A stretch of DNA of 64,000 nt from Prorocentrum cordatum (GCA_963575745.1 CAUYUJ010007469.1:258750-322749), one strand, 5' to 3'; positions 31,169-42,307 are shown, counted from the first letter of the stretch. A program made the numbers and translations. Notes: generated from the sequence alone by a model not told the origin.

Positions 31169-31573
31169 CGCTCGCCAGGCATAGCGTGTCGCCGAAGCCG
31201 CTGCGGCGGAACGCTGAGCAAAAGTTCCCCACCGTAGCATCCAGCGATGATTCAAGGTGCATCCTTTCTGGCACAGGGCCGGCTGGCGTTGTCTACGCAA
31301 TCCCGCGGCAGTTCCCGCCCCAGAGCCAACGCAGCACTCTGTGCGGTGATGCTCCGAGCACTGCCCAAAACGCCGTCGTGGGACTGGTCCTGGGCTCCTT
31401 TGCAGTGCAGCTCTTCTGGGGACCTCGTAGGACCCTCTTGTAGCCTCTCTTGGGCCGTCTCCGTGCCGTCACGGGCCCTCTCTTGGGCCGTCTTCGTCCC
31501 CCCCTCCTCGCCCTCCCTCTCCTCTCCCCCGGCACCCCCGCCCCCGTCGCTCGTCTCCTCCGCCCCACCCCAG

Positions 31574-31618
31574 GCCGCCGCGAGCGAGAGGGAGCGGCAG
31601 CTCCAGGAGAAGGAGCAG
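31574..31618 (+). CDS. Candidate micro-exon, charged helix
   Basis: Fifteen codons reading AAASERERQLQEKEQ, every third position G or C. The acceptor CACCCCAG|GCC follows a clear pyrimidine tract (CCTCTCCTCTCCCCC onward, from about 31505), and the donor is GAGCAG|GC. Phase 0 at both ends. It continues the amphipathic charged helix of the exon at 26442 if the two are spliced together. By itself it is too short to identify. Confidence 0.45.
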
Positions 31619-32345
31619 GCCCGGGCAGAGCGAGGAGCGGGAGGGGAGGGGAGGGGAGCCCCAGACCCCTCCGTCAATCTTCGTGGCGCCTGTTCTGCAG
31701 CCTTTCCGACGGGGAGGCACTGTCTTGCTTGCCTGCAGGTGCAGGCCCAGCTTACGCTTCGGGTGTGCGCGCCGAAGAAGGAAAATCCCCTCCGTCCTCT
31801 TGTCGAGCAAGAGACAGCCCGAAGGCAAAAACACACGGCGGCTGGAGGGATTGCCGCTCTCTACTTTCGGCCTCCCGGGCGCCCCGTTGGCCAGACCTCC
31901 TGGGGTCGGCGTGGTGGATCAGCACGAACGAAATGGGCACGATGCCCAACAACGGTTCTTGTCCACTTTGAACAGGACTTGCTGTCCGTGCCGCCGCGGC
32001 CTGTGTCCATTTGAGACAGGAGGCCGCCTGCCCAACAGCGGCCGCTGTTGGTTTGGGACAACACTTGTTGTTGGGCATTGTAGGTCGGGGGCGGCAAAGA
32101 GGGGGGGTGTATCATGGCGGGGGCCATGATATTTCCCCTGATTTCATGGCGCCTCTTCCTATTTCCTTACGTCCCTGGCCCCCCCCTGGGCCGCGCACAT
32201 GCCGCCGGCCATGGTTTGCACCCCCCCCTCTTGGACGCCCCCTTTGGCCGCCCCCAAATGGGGTCGGCGTGGTGGTGAAGTCGCGGCGTCGGGGGTCTGG
32301 GGGGCGGGGCCAGTGGGCCCGCCCGCAGTGCCGCTCTCGATTAAA

Positions 32346-32512
32346 CGTAAGAGTGACCCTTCGCCGGAGTGACCTTTGGTGCGGGCCCGTTGGGGTCCCC
32401 AGATGGCCGAACGCGAAGCGGTAGCAGCGGTTAGCGCGCCTGGATTTGGCCTCCCCGCGGCCCCCCAAAAGTTGCGCACCAAATGTCACTCTTACCCAGG
32501 GTCATTCTTACG
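32346..32512 (+). mobile_element. Foldback element R9, best copy
   Basis: The left arm ACGTAAGAGTGACCCTTCGC and GGAGTGACCTTTGGTGCGGG is mirrored by ACCAAATGTCACTCTTACCC and AGGGTCATTCTTACGT. Arms of about 38 bp, 167 bp in total, no coding capacity. Matching copy at 7797-7958. Confidence 0.75.
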
Positions 32513-32689
32513 TGTAGCCGAAGATGGCGCGGCGTCCTCTGTGTCGGCAGGAATGCGCCGGGCGACATGGGCGCGTGGACGGGCCCACTCCCGCCCAGAC
32601 CCGCGAACGCGGGTGACACCAGTGCTCCCCAGCAGGAGGGCCCCCCGCAAACTACGGCCAAGCCGGCATCTGCGTTCCCCCCCGCTGCC

Positions 32690-32765
32690 GTGGAAGGACG
32701 GAGACGGGACGGGGAGGAGGGGGGGATGAGGAGGATGAGGAGGAGGGAAGACGGAGGAGGGGGAC
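32690..32765. repeat. GGA-rich purine tract
   Basis: GGAGGGGGGGATGAGGAGG-type sequence of about 70 bp. Confidence 0.75.
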
Positions 32766-32986
32766 CAGCACGCAGATTGAATGATGAGTTCGGCTGTCTC
32801 GGCCGGCCTTGCTCGGCGGGAGTCCCCTCTGAGCCCTCTGACGACCTGGTCCAGGCGCAGTTTGTTGGGGCCGCAAAGTCATCGGGGAGCCTACGGTTCC
32901 CTTCGGGTGCATGCCCTCCAGTAGCTGGAGGGCTGGAGGGCCCTGCCGGTCTTAAGGCACACCCTCGGGCAATCCGTGTGAGAACC

Positions 32987-33829
32987 TCAGGAATCGGTTT
33001 TGTTGACACAGCTGCATCGGCGGCAGAGCAACACGATGAGCGGAACGCTCTCGTCTGAATAGTTGAGGTCGTGGACATCGCGGTCTCGGGGCTTGGTGGT
33101 AAGGGCAGCGCGGTGCTCACAATATCCTGGACAATGCTCGCTGCACCTGGTGGCAAGGACTCTCACGCTGCCATATCTGATTCTACACACCGCGCAAATC
33201 CTCCGAGTTCCTAACTTGTGCCGTTGGTCCGTAGACACGCTGACGGCGATGTAGGCAACGGCGATATAGATTTCGGTGTTGTAGGTGCAGGTGGTTCGTG
33301 GCCAACCCAGTTGTAGGAAAGGCTCGTTTGCGCTTTCCTGCCATTCGTTCTGCGCGAATTCGTCGTCACAGGAACCAGGTTCCCGACACCGCCGTTGACC
33401 AGCATCGCCGTGGGCGTGGCTTTGGCTGGTGGGCCCTGCTGGGCTTTTGGGTCTCGGGAGCACGAGGCTTGGGAAATGGAGGAAGAGGTCCCAGTCACCT
33501 GGAGGGCCCCGCCGCCTCCGCCGCCCCCGTGGGCGGGCTGAGAGACTCGACGGGCGCATCCAAACCTTTGGGTCCCGCCTTGGGGGCCACGGTGGGCCAA
33601 ATCTGGAGGCCGTCCGAGACAAACTGCACCTACTTGCCGACCAGCTCGCTGTCTCTCTCTCTCTCGCCCTCGGCGGATTCGGTCTCCAGCCAGCCGGGCT
33701 GGGGACCTTCGCCATGCGGTCAGCAGCGTCGTCACTCTTGGCGTGTCGCCACTGGTCGAGACCATGGGTCAGCTCATCAGCGTTCACGCGCGCCGTAGCT
33801 TTGCGGATCTTGGGACCGAGGGGAGCCAA
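32987..33829 (-). other. Unrecognised 280-codon open frame
   Basis: Product not recognised. The frame starts MAPLGPKIRKATARVNADEL and continues through a basic region (PRGRRRRRG) to a cysteine-rich end (ICAVCRIRY, CEHRAALTT). Codon third positions are mixed, unlike the high-GC3 exons elsewhere, and the plus strand is also open over part of the interval. It borders the decayed LINE on the same strand, so it may be another degraded retroelement frame. I would not treat it as a functional gene without homology. Confidence 0.3.
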
Positions 33830-34095
33830 CGCGGCACGGCGCCATAAGAAAGATCCGATCGGGAAAACATGGCCTTTTGGTGCACGTCTCTGGCGCCCTA
33901 CTTGCTACTTGTCAACATACAAGTCGGCCTGTGGGCACGAGCGGAGCCCTGCCGCACACACTCCATATTGATGCGCAGCTGGGGAGGTGTGGGGCGAGAG
34001 ACTGCCAGCCCTCCCTATCATATATGTGCGATGTGCGTGCAGGTCTCCGTGAGCACCTGCTGCCGCTGTCGCCCAACCTTTGAGTAGGGGGTGGA

Positions 34096-34216
34096 CTACA
34101 TAATTGATTTGCCCCAGAATTGATATTCCCTTCGAATCTGCGAGCAATGCGTAGAATGGTCGTGTATCTTCGCGCACTCGACGAGAACATCAATTCTGGG
34201 GTAAGTCAATTCTGTA
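34096..34216. mobile_element. 121 bp MITE-like element, about 33 bp TIRs
   Basis: Left CTACATAATTGATTTGCCCC then AGAATTGATATTCC; the right end reverse-complements to CTACAGAATTGACTTACCCC then AGAATTGATGTTC. The arms differ at a few positions only. AT-richer than its surroundings, with no coding capacity. No second copy seen in the window. Confidence 0.7.
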
Positions 34217-34361
34217 GTCGATGCCCTGCTAGAAACCTGCTGGGCTATGTACTCGATGTACCCCCTCGGTGTGCTGCACGAGCGGTCCGTGAGAACTGTT
34301 CCCCGGGAAGGCTCGCTGTGGCGACACGTCGGGGTCCCGACACGAGGGCTCCGCATTTTTC

Positions 34362-34532
34362 AGGCAGCGGCGAAGCGTCCCGGCTCGCCGATAGCCCTAC
34401 CAAGCAATGTTCTAAGAACCTTTTGAGGTTTCCAGGACATGTTCTTAGCACATTTCATCTTCGGGTTCTAAGAACATGTCGTGGTATGACTATAGGAATG
34501 CTGGGACGGTCGGTCCCTGCTCAAATTTTCGT
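34362..34532 (+). mobile_element. Family R3 element, copy 1
   Basis: Blocks GGCGAAGCGTCCCGGCTCGC, GCCCTACCAAGCAATGTTC, TAAGAACCTTTTGAGGTTTC, ACATGTTCTTAG, GGTTCTAAGAACATGTCGTG, CTATAGGAATGCTGGGACGG and TCGGTCCCTGCTCAA. Hallmark: repeated GTTCTAAGAAC palindromes. Other copies: 40580-40806, 47766-47978 (both plus) and 29722-29850 (minus). Confidence 0.75.
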
Positions 34533-35572
34533 AGCCGAATCCAGCAGGGGGCCTCGTGCCGAAATCGGGCAACCATTGCAAGCCGACGGACAGGATCAGG
34601 TCGGTCAGAATCACTATTTTTTCGAGTTGGTCTTTGGAACAAGGCCTCTCTGAGCGCAGCGGTCTTGGCACGTTGTTCATGACGCTGTGTGCCAGTGTAG
34701 TGCCTGTGGCATGATGATGACGATGCTTGACATGCACACTCAGGCTCAACGTGGGAGCCTGCAGAGATGGGCATATCATGCGTCCAGATACGTTGCGTGA
34801 GAAGACATACTGGCGTCGACCAAACCCTTGCCCTGCTCATCTCATTAGATTAACCCTCGGGCGGCACTCACATGGAGGACTTCCTGGGAATAACCTGGCT
34901 TGTCGGTGGCGCGTTTTAATGTGAGCCTCCCCCAGGCCGTCTGCATCTTGCGGGCCAGAAGTGTAAGGGTGCAAGTCGTGAGCGGATAATATAATCCGTT
35001 CTCGTCTAGCATAGTCAAATCCGGAACAAACTCCCAGCCGGGCACTTCAAGATTGAGGTCCTGCTGTCCGCAGGTCTTCCGACATGAGTATTCGCAGCTC
35101 GCTCTCGGCAACTCTTTCCATCGCCGACCCGTACGTGATCTCTTGCTGGGATCCACCTTCCAGAGCTTCCTAATGTCTCCTCCCGCCACCGTGGTCGCCC
35201 AGTTCCGATGCCTCTTACCACGATGTTTTGTGAACTTGCTATACAAGATGGCCTTGGCTATCTTGTGTTTGGTTCGAGCCCTCGGGAACCCAGCAGCGCT
35301 ATATACTAGGGTGTTTGGGCTATCTTATGCCGGTGGGCCGGCTAGAGGTCGTCTAAGAGCATCTGGAATTCAGTGTTTTCAGGGTTCCTGGAGTTCCGGG
35401 CCTCCAGTGGCCCACGGCCTTTCAGGAAGGTGGCCCACTCGCAGCCAGCTGACGTGCCTCGAGTCGTGCAGTCGACCATCGAAACGGGATCTCTGCTCGC
35501 GGCCAGCCTCTGACTGCTGTACTGGTTCAAAAAGGTCTTCAGAGAGACGCTGCGCAGGCTGGTGTCTTGGCA

Positions 35573-35666
35573 TCGCTCGGACGTGTGCATTTTTTCTCGG
35601 CGAGAACTATCGAGGACCATCCTGGGCCATCGACGAAACATGTACGGGAAATGGACGTCCGAGCGA
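35573..35666. mobile_element. MITE-like element R10, nested in the LINE
   Basis: Exact 12 bp terminal inverted repeats TCGCTCGGACGT / ACGTCCGAGCGA bound 94 bp. The interior (GTGCATTTTTTCTCGGCGAG, GAGGACCATCCTGG) is shared with the copy at 49663-49780. It lies inside the minus-strand LINE relic, so it inserted later or was captured. Confidence 0.75.
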
Positions 35667-37422
35667 CGGCAAGGTGTCGTGGTCCCTCTCAAGGAGCTTC
35701 TGTTAGCCAAAAACCTGCTACGAACTGGTAGGATCCCACTGCACCACTCCCGAGTACAGGGGCTCTTGCCGAGTCACCCTGCACTCTGCCTCGAGGCTTT
35801 TCCGCAAACAAAGCTGCTTCTGTGATTGACGTGCCCGCATGGTTGGCCAAGAAATAATCCTGCGCGTTGGTTCCCAACGCCTAGCTTGATGCTGTCGGAC
35901 TTAACTCTGGAGCCAGTACAAGCCTGGCATCATGTCAATGCCCCGAAACTCAGGTTAAGTTGTGTTCTTTCTGGCCTTGGGAAGCAGCACCAAAACAGCA
36001 GCCTGCAACTGGCTGGGCGTGCCTCCTGCGAGCCCGATTAGGTCGAGGAAGCGGCAGACGATCCTCGCCTGATCGGTTGAAAAGGTACTGAAAGTGCTTT
36101 GGGTGAAGCCCGTCCCACAGTGGGGACGTCACGTGAAAGAAAATCCTAGGGGCTTCGGTCAGATTTTCGGGCTCCAGTCCTGGTAGCTGTCGCCCCAGAT
36201 GGCCTGGGCTTATGCCGTTTTCTGGCCTGGTACTGGACGCCTTCCAAGGATTGCTGAGCCCACCCGCCTCGCAGGATCCTACTGGGGCGCCCAGGCATGC
36301 ATCCTTCACGGGGTACCCTGGAGGGCTGCCACGCGTCCAGGGACTCCGTCCAGCGATGAGCCCATCCAGCACTGCCCCGAGTGCCTTCCTGGACCCGCTC
36401 ACGCCAGGCCCGAGCCTGCATGCGGCTTCCAGGGAACTCGAATTATAGGTTCCGATTCCCGGCTCGGCCAGTGTGCTCCTAGGCTCGCGCGTTGCTAATT
36501 TGACAGGCCCGTGGCCCAGACCTCTCAGCTCGGCGAATGCGATTCCGCGTCCGCCCGCGACCAAAAAAAGAGTGCATGGGATGTTTCTCTCCATTTGGCC
36601 CGTGGAGGTCTCGAACCGGGGTTCAAAACCGTATCCGTCAAATCGGGAACCGTGTTTCCCTAGCCCCCGGCCAGAAGAGGATATACCTGGTCCACAACTC
36701 TTTGAGTCTGCTGCGGTTCGGGGCGCTGGGCATCACAGGCTAGCAAGTGCGTGGCTGCGTTCAGCGCGGCCGCCGTAGCGTTCCTCTCTCGCCGTGGACG
36801 TCTGAGACCAACCACTGGCCGGGAAGGAACGCGTTGCGGCTTTTGCAGATCGGGCGCAGTGAAGCTGGCATCTATTGCAGTGGCAATAGCCATTGGTCGG
36901 TTCGGGCAGAGAGGATACTGATGGTGAACCTGAGGATACCCCAAGACGTGTCCTAGGCAACTGCTTCCCGTTACACGATCCAAGGTACTCTGAGTACTCG
37001 TGGCCCTGAGTGTCGAGGTTCCTGGGGCATACCACACGCATGCTGGCTCGTTGCACACACGCGTGGTATCTGAGCTTGTTGGGATTGTTGTTAGGCCCCC
37101 CCTTCCAGGAGGAAGGAGCCCTGTGCAGCCTCGGGGACAATGGCAGCTGCAGCAAGCAGACCCAGATTAGTCTGGTCCAGGCAGGTACTGACCTGCGTGT
37201 TGATAGAAAGTAGACCATCTCCTCCAATCCCAGGCTTTTCGAGAATGGCTCCAGCCGTCGTTCCCTGGGGCATGAAACTGTTAGCTTCCGTGGGGAAGCA
37301 CATCGGACGCGTTCCCAAATCCAGACCGTCTCAGGTCAAACAAAAAACCCCGCTGATGGAGTCTGACTCGAACAGAGTGCGCCTGCCTAGAGTACCGGTT
37401 TCCAACTTCTACACTCGCATCG

Positions 37423-38787
37423 TTAGCTTGCCTGCGCGATGCTAGCCTCGGTGCGCAACTTAACCTCCTGCGCGCATGTGATGTGGTTGCTCTCTACAGC
37501 GGGTCCTCGATCCGCCGCTTGACGGCGTTCCAGCAGCGGCCGCTGATCGCGAGGATGCCGATGGTGTTGCCCACCCTGCGCCTCCGTCGTGCTGACCTCA
37601 GTTTTGGTGCTGAGGATCGCCTCGTGAGCTGACTTGAGTCTCTTGGCCGCACTATCTGCTCCCAGACCAGCCTCCAGTAGCTGTCGTGAGACCATCTCGG
37701 GCGTTTCCGCAGCCCTCTTCTTCGCCTGCATCATGAGCTCGTCCGCGTCATAATCATCGCTGCCTGCTGGGAGGTCGAGCCCTACACCGCTGCCGGTTGT
37801 ACTTGCGCTGCCGCCACCGCCGCATCGCCAGCTGCTGGTGCTGCTGCTGCTGCAGGGCCTGGAGCAGATGCATCAGGGGCAGCTGGTGCTCGGTCGCCTT
37901 CGTTGGCTGACGGCTTCGGCTGCTGACTGGAACGGGTATGTCGAGTAGAGATGACATTGTCGCGAGCTTGATGTCCAGCTCTGGTGGTAAAGCCCGTTGT
38001 GGCGTCGGCATCCTCGACGGAATGAGCGTCTTGAACGCCTCCGTCATGGTCCCTCTGCAGGCGATCGCCGTCGCCGCCACCAGTGGAGCCCGTTGCAGCT
38101 GCGCTTCCAACCTCTGTGCGTCCAGCGTGGACTTGTGACACTCGCTGGTGGCCTTGACCTGTTTGGCAGCCAGCTTCGCAACCTGGTGGCTGTAGCTGTC
38201 GATCTGGGTTTTCTAGGTGGACAGTTTCCGCTTCTGCTGCGAGAGCTGGTCCTTCATATTTTCGGTTTGTTCACCTGGTGTCTTGTCCGCCACTGCGATC
38301 CGTTTGGCCTGCTCGAGGGCCCCGATGGCATCTCCGTACCGCTTCGACTGATCACCCACCCACTGTTTCCAGAGCGCAAATTGTGCCTGTGCCAACTCCA
38401 CTGGCGACGGCTGCTGTTCTGCTGGATCGTCTGGTACGCTATGAGGAGCTCGCAAACCAGCGCGCGGCCAACGCCCGCGTCCACGTTCGCCGTGCTCCTA
38501 CATCTGCTCAGCACCCCAAGAGGCTGCCCGGCGTGGCCACGCATTGCAAGGGGTGGTGGTGGTCCGTCTTTCTCTGAGGCCAGGTTGTCTTGGCTCTGAT
38601 GTTTCAGGCCTGGTCGTCCAGGCACGCAACGCCGTCGCGAGTCACTCGCCGAGTTGTGGTCGCGGGACAGAGACTGCACGATCGCTTGGGGCATACCCTG
38701 TACTTCCGAGCCACCATGCCGCCGCCCCGCTATCGAAAAGGGTGCGAAATAGCCCATCAGGCGCGCAATGGCTGCGGGCTTCCACAT
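37423..38787 (-). pseudogene. ORF1-like region of the minus-strand LINE, broken
   Basis: The region is open in overlapping frames rather than one. It starts MWKPAAIARLMGYF at 38787, about 85 bp after the spliced-leader relic. A downstream frame carries a helix with Q, K and A (AQFALWKQWVGDQSKRYGD), then a stop, then the in-frame continuation TQIDSYSHQVAKLAAKQVK. Another frame (38110 to 37754) has a QQQQH run, and a last frame starts MMQAKKRAAETPEMVSRQLL. The shifts imply at least two frameshifts and one nonsense change. ORF1 proteins of LINEs bind the element RNA; no nucleic-acid-binding zinc knuckle is visible here. Confidence 0.4.
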
Positions 38788-38871
38788 TTTCGCCGCAATG
38801 CTGGTTGGGACGGTGAGGCCCTTCCACCTCGGTCTCGGGCCTCTGGAGTCGGGACGGGAGGTGAGCTCCGT

Positions 38872-38892
38872 CTTGAGCCAAAATAGCTGCGG
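38872..38892 (-). other. Relic of the dinoflagellate spliced leader
   Basis: The plus strand reads CTTGAGCCAAAAT then AGCTGCGG; on the minus strand this ends ATTTTGGCTCAAG. Compared with the conserved 22-nt dinoflagellate spliced leader (the 3' end of its first exon is TTTTGGCTCAAG), 19 of 21 core positions agree; the two differences are transitions. It directly precedes the decayed LINE/ORF1 region on the same strand. That is the signature of a trans-spliced mRNA that was reverse-transcribed and reinserted. Confidence 0.7.
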
Positions 38893-39490
38893 GGACAGAG
38901 TTCAGGGAGGAGGAGGCGGAGTCGGAGAGGACTGGAATGGGATGGGGAAGACGGCTGGTGGATTGGGAGGGAAATGGGGGGGAAGAGCGGGCCCAGGCAG
39001 AGCGAGGAAACAGAGGGGAGGCGGCAGGGGGAAAAGGGGGGGGGGAGAGAGAGAGGGGGGGATGTGACGGGGAGAGGGGAATAGTAGGACAGGGCAGAAG
39101 GCGGCGGACGGGGATGCGACGGGGAGGGGGGAGGACAGGACAGGAGGACAGGATAGGCTAGGAATGCGGCCCTCGCCTGAGGGCCGCGGGGGCGCGCGAG
39201 GCGCCCTGGCCGTGTCCGGACCCCGGGCGGCGCGCGAGGGGCCCGGGCACATGGGGTCCACGCTGTGCATGGCACTATGGCGAGGCACGTGCCGTTCCCC
39301 TGCCGCCTCTTGCGAGCACCGCCTGCCCCACGGCGCACCCAGGCGTCGGCTTGAGGGGAGGAGGGAGGAGGGGGGGGAGGAGGTTGGGACGGGGCGGTGT
39401 GTGTGAGAGAGAGGAGGAGGGGGGGAGGAACGAGGATGGGGCGGCGGTGGCTGGCGGAGGAGGCAGGGAGGGGGACGAAGAGGGAGACGA
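38893..39490. repeat. GGGGGA/GGAGG purine-rich region
   Basis: Purine-skewed sequence with GGGGGAGAG and AGGACAGGA short repeats, broken by a GC-rich block (39.16-39.36 kb). No supportable gene on either strand. Confidence 0.6.
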
Positions 39491-39889
39491 TGTGGCTGCT
39501 ACTCGAGGGTTCACAAGAAACTTGCCCGCAAGGCCGCGCGCACGGCTGCGTGGAGCTGCCCCCCCACTTGGAAATGGTAGTTTCATGCTTCCAGTCGGGC
39601 GTGACGTTCACCGATGGCCTCTGCGTCTCGTGCGGCGGCTCCGCAATTGCAGGCATTTTGAATCACGATGTCGTCCCGACCGCGGCTTGCTGTACAACGC
39701 TGCTGCTCCACTGCCCATCACTGAGCGAAAGCACCTGCACAACGACTCATTGGAGCCTCTGTGCGTGACGTTGCGTCGGAGGGTTTATGCAAGCCGGACC
39801 ATCTTCTGCCAGGACTGCGCTTGATCATGTTACAGGACAATGCTTCATGGAGAGACCATTTGCAAGGTGGACGAGGACGAGGACCATGA

Positions 39890-40064
39890 GCTGGAGGAGA
39901 AGGAGGAGGAGGAGGTGGAGGAGGAGGAGGAGGAGGATGATCGTGGCGGCGCAGGGAAGAACGGAGGGGGAGGAGGTGTCGGAAGCGGAGAAGGAAGGAA
40001 TGACAGAGGAGGAGTAGGAGAAGGAGGAGGAGGAGGAGGAGGAGGAGGAGGAGGAGCAGCATGA
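39890..40064. repeat. (GGA)n tract
   Basis: GGA/GAG triplets with short interruptions, ending about 20 bp before the candidate exon at 40087. Confidence 0.9.
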
Positions 40065-40086
40065 ACGGGAGGCCGGTGAGGTTCAG

Positions 40087-40155
40087 GGGGGGAGGGGAGA
40101 CGCCATGCTGAGCGAGTACTTGGACACGCTGCCCGAGTCCAACACGGAGCCCTCC
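40087..40155 (+). CDS. Candidate small exon, unknown product
   Basis: Frame GGRGDAMLSEYLDTLPESNT then EPS, nearly all third positions G or C from GAC onward. The acceptor is GGTTCAG|GGG (an alternative lies at GGGGAG|AC), the donor CCCTCC|GT; phase 0 at both ends with the first acceptor. MLSEYLDTLPES looks like an ordinary soluble helix-turn segment, unlike the low-complexity surroundings. The acceptor lacks a pyrimidine tract because a GGA tract precedes it. Family unknown. Confidence 0.4.
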
Positions 40156-40579
40156 GTGGGGGGGTGGGGGGGGAAGCTCCCCGCGCCGGTGCTCGTGCAC
40201 GCTCCCAGGGCGGGCAGGTCACTGCCGGCGCCTCCCCCCTGCCTCCCCGGGGAGGTAGGCAGGGCACGAGGGCAGCAACGGCCGCTGCCCACCGGTCAGC
40301 GGTAGGGCACATGTCAGGTGGAGAGCGCGCGGCTCCAAGAGTATCCCTCCTCGACCTCCCGCCGGGTGCCCCCGATGGCCCAGCAGAGCCGCTCTGGCTG
40401 AGCGAAGCGGCGGAGGTGCGAGCGAGTCTCCGAGCTTGACCTGAAGCCCGTGGGTGGCGCAAGTGGTAGGAGGCGCCACCCCGCCAGGCGGCCGCGTTCC
40501 CTTCATCTCAGGCCTCGGGTTGCAGCAGAGCGCAGCCTGGGGATATCGTGAAGGAAAAAATGAAAGCTCCCTTCCACGA

Positions 40580-40806
40580 GCAGTGGCGAAGCGTCCCGGC
40601 TTCGCTACAGGCCCACCAAAGTTCTAAGGACCGTTAGTGGTCTGCACGACATGTTCTTAAAACATGTCTGGCCGACGCTGCTTTGTTTAGCACACCGGGT
40701 TTCTGTTCTAAGAACAGGATCGTTGTTCCTAGAACAGCTATTTGGGTTCTAAAAGCGTGACGTGGTAGGCCTATAAGAATGCCGGGACGGTCGATCCTTG
40801 CTCAAC
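40580..40806 (+). mobile_element. Family R3 element, long copy
   Basis: AGCAGTGGCGAAGCGTCCCG, GCCCACCAAAGTTCTAAGG, CGACATGTTCTTAAAACATG, CTGTTCTAAGAACAGG, GTTCCTAGAACAG, CTATAAGAATGCCGGGACGG and TCGATCCTTGCTCAA. It keeps a middle section with GTCTGGCCGACGCTGC that is missing from the 34.4 kb copy but present at 47.8 kb. Confidence 0.8.
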
Positions 40807-41029
40807 CTCTTGCCCATTCCCATCCCTCCTTCCTCTGTCCCTCTGGGGCAGCGGCGGCCCAGGCACCCGCAGGGGCGGATACCGAAGGGCCAGTGGACGG
40901 CGTTACCCCAGGCTGGAAAGTTGCCCAGTCCCGCGGGCACCCCCCCAGGGCTGATAAGCACAGCAGGAGTCCAGGCGATAGGCCTCTTCTGTTCCTTCTT
41001 CCTCCGTTTGTTCCCTCCTCATGTCTGAT

Positions 41030-42120
41030 CCCCCTCCTCCTCCTGCTCCTTCTCCTCCTCCTGCTCCTGCTCTTCCTCCTCCTCCTGCTCCTCCTCCTTC
41101 TCCTCCTCCCCCTTCTCCTCCCCCTCCTCCTCCTCCTCCTCATCCTCCTCCTCCTCCTCCTCCTCCTCCTCCTCCTCCTTCCTCCTCTGCCGCCTCCTAG
41201 CCCCGCCCCCTCCTCCCGCTCCTCCTCCTCCTCCTCCTCCTCCTCCCTCCTCCCCTCCTCCTCCCTCCTCCTCCTCTCCTCCTCCTTCCTCCTCCTCCTC
41301 CCCTTCCCCTCCCTCCTCCTCTTCCTCCTCCCTCCTCCTCCTCCTCCTCCTCCTTCTCCTCCTCCTCCCTCTCCCTCCTCCTTCTCCTCCTCCTCCTCCC
41401 CTCCCTCCTCCTCCTCATCTCTTTCTCCTCTCTTCCTTTCTCCTCCGCTCGCCTCCTTCCCCGCCCCCGCCCCCTCCCCCTCTTCTCCTCCTCCTCCTCC
41501 TCCTCCTCCTCATCCTCCTCCTCCTCCTCTCCTCCTCCTCGTCTCCCGTCCTCCTGCTCTCCCGCCTCCTGCTCCCCCCCTCCTCCCGCTCCTCTCCTCA
41601 GCATCATCCTTCCTCATTATCCTATTCCTCCTCCTCCCCTCCTCCTTCTCCTCCTCCTCCTTCTCCTCCCATCCGTGCCTGTCCGCACCCCCTCCCTCTG
41701 TTGCCTCCCTGCCCATGCTCCGCCATCCTGGCCTGCGTCCTTTCCTCCTCCCCCCCTCATCCTCATCCTCCTCCTCTCCTCCTCTTCCTCCTTCTCTTCC
41801 GCTTCTTCCTTCTCCTTCTGTTTCCCCTGCTCCTTCTCATCCTCCCCCCCCCCTCTGCATCCTCCTCCTCCTCCTCATCCTCCTCCTCCTCATCCTCATC
41901 CTCATCCTCATCATCATCTTCGTCGTCAGCGGGCGGCTGCAGTGCGGCGCCGATCAGGTTGTCCCTCCTTCTGCTCCTCCTCCTCCTCCTCTTCCTCCTC
42001 CATCTCCATCTCCATCTCCCCCCCTCCTCCTCCTCCTCCTCCTCCTCCTCCTCCTCCTCCTCCTCCTCCTCCTCCTCCTCCTCCTCCTCCTCCTCCCCCT
42101 CTGCCTCGTCATCGTCATCC
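41030..42120. repeat. (TCC)n tract of about 1.1 kb
   Basis: The longest simple-repeat block in the window, almost wholly CTC/TCC/CCT triplets with TTC and GCT interruptions and two short unique inserts (41675-41740 and 41930-41980). The 669-codon open frame across it encodes only runs of S, L, P and I and is not a gene. Confidence 0.95.
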
Positions 42121-42121
42121 T

Positions 42122-42307
42122 CCTCCTCATCGTCATCATCATCATCAACAGCATCAGCAGTATCATCAACATCATCAGCATCAGCATCATCATCAGCATC
42201 ATCATCATCATCAGCACCAGCATCATCAGCAGCATAATCGTCGTCATCACCATCATCATCACCATAATCATCACAATCATCATCAGCATCATCATCAGCA
42301 TCATCAG

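Larger units (their letters stand above)
34840..38871 (-). mobile_element. Decayed LINE-like retrotransposon, minus strand
   Basis: Read on the minus strand from the spliced-leader relic. First comes an ORF1-like region (38787 to about 37423) with alpha-helical, Q/K/A-rich segments such as ELAQAQFALWKQWVGDQSKR and EQTENMKDQLSQQKRK. Then come disrupted frames, and reverse-transcriptase fragments in two frames: WDGLHPKHFQYL at about 36085-36120 and FLDLIGLAGGTPSQLQAAVL followed by LVLLPK at about 35965-36045. These resemble the WDGLHPRHF and LLPKPDGGRRP region of LINE reverse transcriptases. Many stops and frame changes and no YxDD box mean it is dead. Its 3' limit is a guess. Confidence 0.55.
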
